A DNA stretch of 64,000 nt from Marixanthotalea marina (GTDB lineage: Bacteria > Bacteroidota > Bacteroidia > Flavobacteriales > Flavobacteriaceae): positions 124,001 through 188,000 of the forward strand of contig JAHLEH010000002.1 of assembly GCA_018883545.1 (NCBI GenBank), written 5' to 3'. The translations under genes were made by a program, and so were the position numbers. Below are positions 35,994-43,579 of this stretch, in pieces; position 1 is the first letter of the stretch; each line of letters starts with the position of its first letter. The notes under the pieces are model-generated. The model ran no database searches and was not told the origin of the DNA. It saw only the letters and a list, made by a program, of their open reading frames with translations.

Positions 35994-36205
35994 TGTTTTT
36001 TAAGGTTTTTAATTCTTTCTAAAGATATTAATAAAATTTATTTTAATTAAACTTCTAGGTTTTTGAAAATACTGACATATTCAGTATTTTATATGCTCTG
36101 CAATTGTCTTACCCATAATTGCTACACTCGTAAATGTTAAAAAACACTTATTTATAAAGAAAGTTATAGAAATGGCTGTATTTTAGTGCTTAAAAGCAAC
36201 CTAAA

Positions 36206-36739
36206 ATGAAAAAAATATTCTTACTAAGTTTAATATTAATTACAACTTCCTTAGCAATGGGACAAGCAAAAGAATCTATTTACAATATCAAACTTACTGG
36301 ATTGGACGGAAAACCAGTTGATTTAACCCAATACAAAGGAAAGTACATTTTATTTGTAAATGTAGCCTCTAAATGTGGGTTCACACCGCAATATGCCGAT
36401 TTACAAAAGCTTTATGCGACACATCAAGACAACTTAATGATTATTGGTGCGCCTTGTAACCAATTTGGTAATCAGGAACCGGGTTCATCAAAAGACATTC
36501 AAACATTCTGCGAAGCCAATTACGGTGTTACTTTTTTAATGACCGAAAAATTAGATGTTAAAGGAGATAACCAACACCCTTTATACCAATGGCTAACACA
36601 GGCTTCAAAAAACGGTAAAGTAGATTCTACCGTTAAGTGGAACTTCCAAAAGTATTTAGTAGATCCTAATGGCAACTTAGTTGATTTTTATTTGTCTGAT
36701 GTCAATCCTTTGAACGAAAAAATAGTGAACAACCTATAA
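36206..36739 (+). CDS. Exported glutathione-peroxidase-family thiol peroxidase
   Basis: 177 residues with a signal peptide (residues 1-20). The active site is NVASKCGFTPQY with peroxidatic Cys57, and GAPCNQFGNQEPG and TVKWNFQKYLVD supply the Gln and Trp/Asn of the catalytic tetrad. Bacterial members with Cys rather than Sec usually take electrons from thioredoxin. Its stop overlaps the tspO ATG by one base (TAATG), making it the first gene of a four-gene operon ending in photolyase. Confidence 0.93.
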   Translation: MKKIFLLSLILITTSLAMGQAKESIYNIKLTGLDGKPVDLTQYKGKYILFVNVASKCGFTPQYADLQKLYATHQDNLMIIGAPCNQFGNQEPGSSKDIQTFCEANYGVTFLMTEKLDVKGDNQHPLYQWLTQASKNGKVDSTVKWNFQKYLVDPNGNLVDFYLSDVNPLNEKIVNNL

Positions 36740-37200
36740 TGAAAACATTACAATCTGTAGCAATTTTTTTAATCATCAATTTTGGCGCATTGGCATTAGG
36801 TGCCATTTTAATGAACAATGGCCCACTAACCACTTGGTATTTTAATTTAAACAAAGCTCCTTGGACACCTCCTAATTGGGCCTTTGGCTTTGCATGGACA
36901 GTTATTATGATTTGTTATTCTGTTTACATGGCACATCTCTATAACCTGTTTCCAACCGTAAAAACAAGAGTACTTTATATAGCTCAATTAATTTTAAACA
37001 TTGGTTGGAGCTATGTTTTTTTTAATAAACATTTAATAGGATTCGGGCTTATTGTAATCTGTGCATTAACCTTAGTAATAACACTTTTTATTCTGTTGTA
37101 TTCAAAAACCCTAAAATCAAAAACCTTTTTGATTCTGCCCTATTTTTTATGGCTGTGTATTGCTATTTCTTTAAATGCATACATCTATTTCAATAATTAA
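36739..37200 (+). CDS. tspO: TspO/MBR family protein (tryptophan-rich sensory protein)
   Basis: 153 residues, five predicted membrane helices and the family's tryptophan pattern (TTWYFNLNKAPWTPPNWAFG, WTVIMICYSVYMAHLY). Family members bind porphyrins and modulate light- or oxidative-stress responses. Its start and stop each overlap the neighbouring genes by one base (TAATG at both junctions), so translation is tightly coupled with the peroxidase upstream and the SRPBCC gene downstream. Confidence 0.92.
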   Translation: MKTLQSVAIFLIINFGALALGAILMNNGPLTTWYFNLNKAPWTPPNWAFGFAWTVIMICYSVYMAHLYNLFPTVKTRVLYIAQLILNIGWSYVFFNKHLIGFGLIVICALTLVITLFILLYSKTLKSKTFLILPYFLWLCIAISLNAYIYFNN

Positions 37201-37661
37201 TGTCAATTTACACGCTTCATAAAAAACAAAAACTGCCCATAACCAAGGTGCAGGCTTGGGAGTTTTTATCAAACCCTAAAAACCTTAAAACCATAACGCC
37301 AGATTATATGGGGTTTAACATACTATCTGGAGCAGACCGCCCTATGTTTGCTGGGCAAATTATTCAATACATCGTCACACCGGTTTTGGGTATAAAAACC
37401 AAATGGGTAACAGAAATAACCCATGTTGTTGAAGGCGAGTATTTTGTTGATGAACAACGATTTGGCCCTTATGCACTCTGGCATCATAAGCATTTTATTA
37501 AACCCATTGAAAGCGGTATTGAAATGGAAGATATCATTGACTATAAACTTCCTTTTGGAATTATAGGACAAATGATGCACCCAATTTTAGTAAAACCCAA
37601 ATTAGAAGAAATCTTTAATTACAGAACCCAAAAATTAGAAGAACTTTTTGGTAAATTTTAA
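37200..37661 (+). CDS. SRPBCC (START/Bet v1-like) protein
   Basis: 153 residues of a single helix-grip fold: WEFLSNPKNLKTITPDYMGF at the N-terminus, a beta sheet with WVTEITHVVEGEYFVDEQR, GPYALWHHKHF, and a long C-terminal helix. It presumably binds a hydrophobic ligand in the cytoplasm. Small SRPBCC genes next to photolyase are common in flavobacteria, often beside carotenoid or light-response genes. It starts within the tspO stop and ends 3 bp before the photolyase ATG. Confidence 0.83.
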   Translation: MSIYTLHKKQKLPITKVQAWEFLSNPKNLKTITPDYMGFNILSGADRPMFAGQIIQYIVTPVLGIKTKWVTEITHVVEGEYFVDEQRFGPYALWHHKHFIKPIESGIEMEDIIDYKLPFGIIGQMMHPILVKPKLEEIFNYRTQKLEELFGKF

Positions 37662-37664
37662 TTT

Positions 37665-38969
37665 ATGGGAGCTGCTATCACTATTTTTTGGTTTCGACGC
37701 GATTTACGGTTAGAAGATAATCATGGTCTTTATGAAGCCTTGAAAGCTGAGAAAAATGTATTGCCTATTTTTATTTTTGATAAAAACATACTTGAATCAC
37801 TCCCAAAAGAAGATGCTAGGGTAACTTTCATTTTTGATACATTTCAAAACTTGAGGCAAACGCTTAAAAATGAACACAAAAGCACTTTAGGTCTATACTT
37901 TGGAGACCCTATTAAAATTTATGAGAGCCTTATTGAAGAACTCAATATAAAAACAGTTTATACCAACCATGATTATGAGCCTTACGCCAAAGAACGTGAT
38001 GAAAAAGTAAAGAGTTTACTAAGCAAACACAACATCGATTTTAAAACATTTAAAGATCAGGTGTATTTTGAAAAGGATGAAGTTGTGAAGGATGATGGTG
38101 ACCCATACATTGTTTACACGCCTTACATGAAAAAATGGAAGGAAGCCTTTAAAAAATCCAACATAACTACCTACCAAACTTTAGAATATACCGATAGTTT
38201 TATAAAAAATTTTGATGCTCCCAATTTAACGCTTGAAGCCATTGGCTTTAAAAAATCATCACAAACCATTGCAGATTTTGATACTTCGTCTCAACTCATC
38301 CAGAATTACGAAGCCACGAGAAATTTCCCAGCAAAAGATGGCACATCAAGATTAGGTCCGCATTTGCGTTTTGGTACCGTTAGTATAAGAAGAATGATTG
38401 AAAAAGCCACTTCTGAAAAGAATGAATTTTTTTGGCAAGAACTCATTTGGCGTGAATTTTTTATGCAAATCTTATGGCATTATCCGCATACCACTACCAA
38501 AAGTTTTAAACCACAGTACGATAATATAAAGTGGCGAAACAATGAAAAGGAGTTTAAAGCATGGTGTGAAGGCAAAACAGGTTATCCTCTGGTTGATGCG
38601 GGCATGCGAGAATTAAACGAAACAGGGTATATGCATAATCGCGTACGCATGGTTGTGGGCAGTTTTTTATGCAAGCACTTGCTAATTGACTGGCGATGGG
38701 GCGAAGCCTATTTTGCTGAAAAACTGCATGATTTTGAATTGGCCAGTAATGTTGGCAATTGGCAATGGGTTGCAGGTTGTGGTGTTGATGCTGCACCCTA
38801 TTTTAGAATCTTCAATCCCACCACCCAAATTGAAAAATTTGATAAAGATTTGAATTACATCAAACAATGGGTGCCAGACTTTCAAGAACTCACTTACCCA
38901 CAACCTATTGTAGAACACAAATTTGCAAGGGAACGCTGTTTGGAAACTTATAAAGAGGCTTTGAATTAG
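37665..38969 (+). CDS. phr: Deoxyribodipyrimidine photolyase / cryptochrome family
   Basis: 434 residues. The N-terminal antenna-binding alpha/beta domain begins TIFWFRRDLRLEDNHGL. The C-terminal FAD domain carries SRLGPHLRFGTVSIR, WREFFMQILWHYP, and GYMHNRVRMVVGSFLCK followed by SNVGNWQWVAGCGVDAAPYFRIFNP. These are diagnostic for class I CPD or (6-4)-like photolyases, and the repair Trp and Asn positions appear intact. It uses blue light to split UV photoproducts in DNA. Last gene of the gpx-tspO-SRPBCC-phr operon. Confidence 0.93.
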   Translation: MGAAITIFWFRRDLRLEDNHGLYEALKAEKNVLPIFIFDKNILESLPKEDARVTFIFDTFQNLRQTLKNEHKSTLGLYFGDPIKIYESLIEELNIKTVYTNHDYEPYAKERDEKVKSLLSKHNIDFKTFKDQVYFEKDEVVKDDGDPYIVYTPYMKKWKEAFKKSNITTYQTLEYTDSFIKNFDAPNLTLEAIGFKKSSQTIADFDTSSQLIQNYEATRNFPAKDGTSRLGPHLRFGTVSIRRMIEKATSEKNEFFWQELIWREFFMQILWHYPHTTTKSFKPQYDNIKWRNNEKEFKAWCEGKTGYPLVDAGMRELNETGYMHNRVRMVVGSFLCKHLLIDWRWGEAYFAEKLHDFELASNVGNWQWVAGCGVDAAPYFRIFNPTTQIEKFDKDLNYIKQWVPDFQELTYPQPIVEHKFARERCLETYKEALN

Positions 38970-39030
38970 TTCTCAATACAAAATAGTTATCGGAAAGGAG
39001 TCTAAGATTAACTCAAATAACTATTTTGTG

Positions 39031-39124
39031 GATTCCTGCTTCCGCAGGAATGACAAAAAACAACCCTAAATGTCACTTCGAGTGGATTTGTGAAGTATAA
39101 CGAAACAAATGCGTATCGAAAAGG
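39031..39124. repeat. REP-like repeats upstream of the orphan gene
   Basis: Two adjacent elements. One is a hairpin ATTCCTGC-TTCC-GCAGGAAT (39032-39051), the widespread 'GATTCCTGCtttcGCAGGAATGAC' type. The other, at 39070-39124, contains TGTCACTTCGAGTGGATTTG and GCGTATCGAAAAGG, a common flavobacterial intergenic type. An inverted copy of the first lies at 40499-40518, on the far side of the orphan gene. Confidence 0.6.
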
Positions 39125-39255
39125 ATTAACTACCAATTTTTTAAAAATTCTTACATTTAGGCATTGGTTTCTTACAATTAAAAAGCTAACTTCGTTTATC
39201 GGCTGAAATAAATCATAGAAACGGATTCATACCGGAATTTTCACCAATACATGAA

Positions 39256-40263
39256 ATGACAAAAGAGGAAATCGAATTTGCTAAACTTTTTGCAAAATGT
39301 AAATCATCTGGAATAGCAAGTATAAAAACTTGTTATCATCCAAAATGTAACGAAAAATCTATAAACTCTCATATTCTTCAAAAAAATGGAATTCTTTCGA
39401 CTATAGCAACTGAAAAACATATTTGGGAACCTGATATTAATCAATTTAAAAAACCTCAATTTCAATTTAAACGAGTAGGAATAAATCAAGTTTACTCATT
39501 TAATTGTTTTTGTAACAAACATGATACTGACCTATTTCAAAAAATTGAAACTGATAATATTGACTTTAAAGATTATGAATCTTGTTTACTCTTCACGTTA
39601 AGAACATTATACAATGAAATTTGGAGAAAAGAAGTAAACATCAAAATGTACGATTGCCTATTAAAAGAAAGTCCTGAAAATTTTAACAATCCCTTTTTTT
39701 TAGAGCATATAAGACAAGAAAAACTAGGTTTAAAAGACCTAAAGTTCATGGAAATCGAAATTTGGAATGACTTGGATAATGGAACTCAATCTTATGTGTT
39801 TGAAATGAGAAAACTAAATAAAATTGAACTATGTTTATCATCTTTTTACAATTATGATACAACAGAAGAAATGCATAATTACAGACTTAAACATGGTAAA
39901 GATATGGAACGGGTTGCGGAAATATTTATTAATGTTTTTCCTTACGAAAACGAAACCATATTATTGATGGGCTATAATAAAAAAGATGAGCAAAAAGTCA
40001 AAGGCTACTTCTATACCTTTTTTAAAGAATCAGAAAAACGATTACAAAGAAAGTTAACAAACCTAATGCTTTTTCAATGTGAAACTTGGGTTGTTTCGGA
40101 GAAATTTTATAATGAAAAAATAAAAGATATAGTTGAACTTTTTGCTTCTGGATTTTCATTTTCTTGTAATAATCCGAATGAAAGACAAATGTTTCCACTA
40201 AACATTTTTCAAGAAAGTTTCAAAAAAGATTATGAAAAATGGAATAAAAAATACGTTGGGTAA
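39256..40263 (+). CDS. Orphan protein with a Cys/His zinc-finger-like N-terminus
   Basis: 335 residues, function unknown. The N-terminal region has a possible treble-clef-type site: Cys26 and Cys31 (CYHPKC), His39 (INSHILQKNGILSTIA), Cys84/Cys86 and His89 (SFNCFCNKHDTDLFQKIE). I recall this SH-I-x-x-N and F-C-x-x-H-D pattern from scattered bacterial hypothetical proteins, and it resembles HNH-like arrangements, but no catalytic motif can be proven. The remainder is mixed alpha/beta without a recognised domain. It is very A/T-rich, has no operon partner and is flanked by REP-like repeats, all suggesting acquisition. Confidence 0.8.
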   Translation: MTKEEIEFAKLFAKCKSSGIASIKTCYHPKCNEKSINSHILQKNGILSTIATEKHIWEPDINQFKKPQFQFKRVGINQVYSFNCFCNKHDTDLFQKIETDNIDFKDYESCLLFTLRTLYNEIWRKEVNIKMYDCLLKESPENFNNPFFLEHIRQEKLGLKDLKFMEIEIWNDLDNGTQSYVFEMRKLNKIELCLSSFYNYDTTEEMHNYRLKHGKDMERVAEIFINVFPYENETILLMGYNKKDEQKVKGYFYTFFKESEKRLQRKLTNLMLFQCETWVVSEKFYNEKIKDIVELFASGFSFSCNNPNERQMFPLNIFQESFKKDYEKWNKKYVG

Positions 40264-40335
40264 CAAAGTGTAAAACTAATTGCTTCAGATTTTCACGCAA
40301 AGAATAGCCAAACCGATAAGCGCATAAACCACTAA

Positions 40336-40421
40336 CGTCACTACGAATTTTACGCTAGTAAAATGTGGCAGTCTTATAATCATTAACAGATTGCTTCAAT
40401 CGTTCCTCCTTCGCAATGACG
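40336..40421. repeat. REP-like element with CGTCACTACGAA / TTCGCAATGACG ends
   Basis: An 86-bp element with near-inverted ends (CGTCACTACGAA and TTCGCAATGACG) and an internal AGATTGCTTCAATCG. This is the common flavobacterial 'GTCATTGCGA...AGATTGCTTC...CTCGCAATGAC' type. Its right half is repeated directly at 40535-40579. Confidence 0.65.
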
Positions 40422-40493
40422 AATACAACACATTATGTCATAGCAATATAACCGACAAACTAAAAGTATTTTAGTTATTGAATTCTCAATTTC

Positions 40494-40579
40494 TTGTCAT
40501 TCCTGAGAAAACAGGAATCTAATTAATCAAAAAAGATTGTTTCAGTCGTGTTTCTCCTTCGCAATGACGAGTACAAAAT
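40494..40579. repeat. Second REP-like element, composite
   Basis: The left part holds ATTCCTG-AGAAAA-CAGGAAT (40499-40518), inverted relative to the hairpin at 39032. The right part (GATTGTTTCAGTCGTG, then TCTCCTTCGCAATGACGA) is a direct repeat of 40389-40425. It ends at the murA stop codon. Confidence 0.65.
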
Positions 40580-40581
40580 AC

Positions 40582-41892
40582 CTACACTACCCTCTCAATC
40601 TTAGCCCCAATAGCACGCAAACGTTCATCAATACGTTCGTAACCTCTATCTATCTGCTCAATATTTTGAATAGTTGAAGTGCCTTTGGCAGAAAGCGCTG
40701 CAATCAATAACGACACACCAGCACGAATATCTGGTGAAGTCATGGTCATCGCTTTTAAAGTCGATTTAAAATCATGTCCAATCACCGTAGCACGGTGCGG
40801 ATCACACAAAATGATTTTGGCACCCATATCGATTAATTTATCCACAAAGAACAAGCGGCTTTCAAACATTTTTTGATGGATTAAAACGCTTCCTCTAGCT
40901 TGTGTAGCTACTACCAAAACGATACTCAACAAATCGGGTGTAAATCCTGGCCAAGGTGCATCAGAAATAGTTAGAATGGAACCGTCTATAAAACTATGGA
41001 TTTCGTAACCATCTGTATGTGCAGGAATATGTATATCGTCACCTTGTTTTTCAACGGTAATACCTAATTTTCTAAAAATGTTGGGAATCAATCCCAAATC
41101 ATCCCAACTAACATCCTTAATGGTCAGTTCACTTTTGGTCATAGCAGCTAGTCCTATCCAACTACCAATCTCCACCATATCGGGCAACATGGTATGTTCG
41201 GTGCCTCCCAAACTTTCAACTCCTTCAATTTTCAATAAATTGGAACCCACACCTGTTATCTTTGCACCCATCCTATTCAGCATTTTGCAGAGTTGCTGTA
41301 AATAAGGTTCGCAAGCAGCGTTATAAATGGTGGTAGTGCCCTCAGCTAAAACCGCGGCCATAACAATATTGGCCGTACCAGTAACCGAAGCTTCTTCCAA
41401 CAGCATGTACGTACCTTTTAAACGCTTGGCTTCTACACCATAAAACTGTTCTTCCTTACTATAGCCAAACTTAGCGCCTAATTTAATCAAGCCTTCAAAA
41501 TGGGTATCCAATCGACGACGGCCTATTTTATCACCACCCGGTTTCGGGATATAACCTTTTCCAAAACGGGCCAATAACGGACCAACAATCATAATAGATC
41601 CTCTTAGGCCTCTACCATCTACTTTAAAAGCATCAGATTCCAAATAACCTAAATTAAGATCATCGGCTTGAAACGTGTAAGACCCTTGCCCCAGTTTATG
41701 TATTTTCACGCCCAAATTGCGCAACAAACTGATTAGTTTATTAACATCTACAATGTCTGGAACGTTATGAATAGTAACTACTTCGGGGGTTAGCAGTACA
41801 GCACATAAAATTTGAAGTGCTTCGTTTTTTGCCCCTTGAGGTTTTATGCTTCCTTTTAGTTGGTGGCCTCCTTCAATTTTAAATGTTCCCAT
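40582..41892 (-). CDS. murA: UDP-N-acetylglucosamine 1-carboxyvinyltransferase (MurA)
   Basis: 436-residue EPSP-synthase-fold enzyme that joins enolpyruvate from PEP to UDP-GlcNAc, the first committed step of peptidoglycan synthesis. MGTFKIEGGHQLKGSIKPQGAKN and the RPVDLH-equivalent loop are recognisable. The active-site loop reads PKPGGDKIGRRRLDTH, with Asp121 where most MurA enzymes have the Cys alkylated by fosfomycin. The substitution is known in some natural MurA enzymes and gives intrinsic resistance. It follows the DUF4290 gene by 9 bp. Confidence 0.96.
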   Translation of the reverse strand: MGTFKIEGGHQLKGSIKPQGAKNEALQILCAVLLTPEVVTIHNVPDIVDVNKLISLLRNLGVKIHKLGQGSYTFQADDLNLGYLESDAFKVDGRGLRGSIMIVGPLLARFGKGYIPKPGGDKIGRRRLDTHFEGLIKLGAKFGYSKEEQFYGVEAKRLKGTYMLLEEASVTGTANIVMAAVLAEGTTTIYNAACEPYLQQLCKMLNRMGAKITGVGSNLLKIEGVESLGGTEHTMLPDMVEIGSWIGLAAMTKSELTIKDVSWDDLGLIPNIFRKLGITVEKQGDDIHIPAHTDGYEIHSFIDGSILTISDAPWPGFTPDLLSIVLVVATQARGSVLIHQKMFESRLFFVDKLIDMGAKIILCDPHRATVIGHDFKSTLKAMTMTSPDIRAGVSLLIAALSAKGTSTIQNIEQIDRGYERIDERLRAIGAKIERVV

Positions 41893-41901
41893 AAGTGGTG
41901 A

Positions 41902-42540
41902 CTAGTAACGTTTTCGTGAGCGGTTGGTGTTTTTTTTATGTTTTTTATTTGAAGAGTATTTAGACTTACTTCGCATTAAACTATTGGCATCCGATAAATC
42001 TTCATCAGAGTTTCTAAGGTTTATCTTGCCTCCTGAAAGCTCGTAAAGATGGTCGTAAATAACCTCATCTTCTACGGTATCTTTATTCCAATTTAAGAAA
42101 CACTTTTTCATGTGATTAGCAATCGTATAAATAAGCGCTTCTTTTAATTCGCCCTCTTCCCACGTATTAGCAACGTCTATCATGGTCTTGATATTGTTGC
42201 CATAAAAGCGGTACTTAGGAAAATTTTGTGGATATTTTAATGGCGCTGGACGCTCTTCCAAAAGCTCTTTTGAAGGCTTAGGAAATGGCGAATCGACATC
42301 CAACTCAAAATTGGACATGATAAAAAGCTGATCCCAAAGTTTATGTTGAAAATCGGGTACATCGCGTAAATGTGGCTGCATATTGCCCATAACAGATATA
42401 ATGGCTTTGGCCAATCGCTCACGTTCGTCTTTATTCTTTATTGTTTTTGCGTGATTAATCATTTTCTGCATATGGCGGCCATATTCTGGTATGATTAAAT
42501 GCTCACGCTCGGTATTGTATTCTAAATCGTCTATTGTCAA
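41902..42540 (-). CDS. DUF4290 family protein
   Basis: 212 residues, mainly helical and cytoplasmic by composition: LIIPEYGRHMQKMINHAKTI and ERLAKAIISVMGNMQPHLRD are the recognisable family segments. The C-terminus is a low-complexity basic tail (SKSKYSSNKKHKKNTNRSRK), which suggests nucleic-acid or ribosome contact. The family is restricted to Bacteroidota and its role is unknown. It lies immediately upstream of murA, an arrangement I know from other flavobacteria. Confidence 0.85.
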   Translation of the reverse strand: MTIDDLEYNTEREHLIIPEYGRHMQKMINHAKTIKNKDERERLAKAIISVMGNMQPHLRDVPDFQHKLWDQLFIMSNFELDVDSPFPKPSKELLEERPAPLKYPQNFPKYRFYGNNIKTMIDVANTWEEGELKEALIYTIANHMKKCFLNWNKDTVEDEVIYDHLYELSGGKINLRNSDEDLSDANSLMRSKSKYSSNKKHKKNTNRSRKRY

Positions 42541-42608
42541 AATAAAAAATGTGTAGAGTTAAATGTTTTGCATGTAGTTGCTCTGCTTGTGCAAAATACA
42601 AAAAAATA

Positions 42609-42902
42609 TTAAAGACTTATGACGCCTTCAACTTTTTCTGCAACTTCTTGATACTTTTGAATAACCGCATCTGGGTCGCGCATTAAAATATTGATGGAGA
42701 CACTGGTGTATTTTCCGTTTTTAGATTCTGTGGTGTTTATAACAGCCCCCATATTATCGAAAATAGCTTCCAATAGGGCAATTTTATGCGTATCGGTAGG
42801 CACAATAAATTTGTATAAATATTCAGCTGGCCAATTGGCACTATCTTGCAATTGGGCTCTTAATTTTTGGTAAAATTCTTCGGAATTTGAAGCTGTGCTC
42901 AT
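42609..42902 (-). CDS. DUF493 family small protein
   Basis: 97 residues from the ATG at 42902 (MSTASNSEEFYQKLRAQLQD); an in-frame GTG 18 bp upstream is less likely. The beta-alpha-beta fold of the YbeD/DUF493 group is seen in EYLYKFIVPTDTHKIALLEA and GKYTSVSINILMRDPDAVIQ. These ACT-like regulatory domains have no defined ligand in Bacteroidota. It lies 68 bp upstream of DUF4290 on the same strand and may be transcribed with it. Confidence 0.87.
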   Translation of the reverse strand: MSTASNSEEFYQKLRAQLQDSANWPAEYLYKFIVPTDTHKIALLEAIFDNMGAVINTTESKNGKYTSVSINILMRDPDAVIQKYQEVAEKVEGVISL

Positions 42903-43035
42903 AATGTATTTCTTAAACACAAAGATACGTTTTCTTGTCGATTTATAAAGTTTATGCTATGTTTTGATATAATTTTAACTTGCCATTGCTATTCAGTATT
43001 ATAATTACGAATTTTACAGCTAAAATCTAACCGTT

Positions 43036-43578
43036 TTGAATACCAAAAGAATTGTGATAACCGGTGGCCCAGGAACTGGAAAATCATCCATTATTAATGA
43101 ATTGATACATCGGGGCTACGCATGTTTAGAGGAAATCTCGAGGCAAATCACAATAGAAGCCCAAAAACAAGGTGTAAGTCAATTGTTTTTAACCAATCCA
43201 TTATTGTTCAGCGAGCGTCTTTTAGAAGGCCGGGAACAGCAATACATTTCTGCCGAAACTTTACCAGAGAATATCGTTTTTTTTGACAGAGGTGTGCCCG
43301 ATGTGGTGGCGTACATGGATTATATTGGTGACACATACCCGCAACGTTTTATTGATGCCTGCCAACAATGTCAGTACGATTACGTGTTCATACTAAAACC
43401 TTGGCAAGACATTTATACGAGTGATAGTGAACGCTACGAGAACTTTGACCAAGCATTAAAAATTCACGAACATTTACTAAATACCTACCAAACCTACGAT
43501 TACCATTTATTGGATGTCCCATTTGATACGGTTGAAAACAGGGCTGACCATATTTTAAAAACCTTAAACCTTTTATAG
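43036..43578 (+). CDS. P-loop NTPase/kinase (AAA_28 type), TTG start
   Basis: 180 residues. The Walker A motif GGPGTGKSSI lies 10 residues from the start, and VFFDRGVPDVVAYM is the Walker B/lid region. YDYVFILKPWQDIYTSDSERYENF supplies the basic and acidic lid residues. It looks like a small-molecule or nucleotide kinase of unassigned substrate. The start is TTG at 43036; no ATG lies between it and the P-loop. It ends one base before the recQ start. Confidence 0.85.
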   Translation: MNTKRIVITGGPGTGKSSIINELIHRGYACLEEISRQITIEAQKQGVSQLFLTNPLLFSERLLEGREQQYISAETLPENIVFFDRGVPDVVAYMDYIGDTYPQRFIDACQQCQYDYVFILKPWQDIYTSDSERYENFDQALKIHEHLLNTYQTYDYHLLDVPFDTVENRADHILKTLNLL

Positions 43579-43579
43579 C

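Noticed and set aside
40255..40275. GTTGGGT followed by AACAAAG at the end of the orphan gene, similar to an integron core site
   Set aside because: The partner RYYYAAC site is not in the right order, no attC fold is visible and there is no integron integrase, so a gene-cassette origin is not supported.
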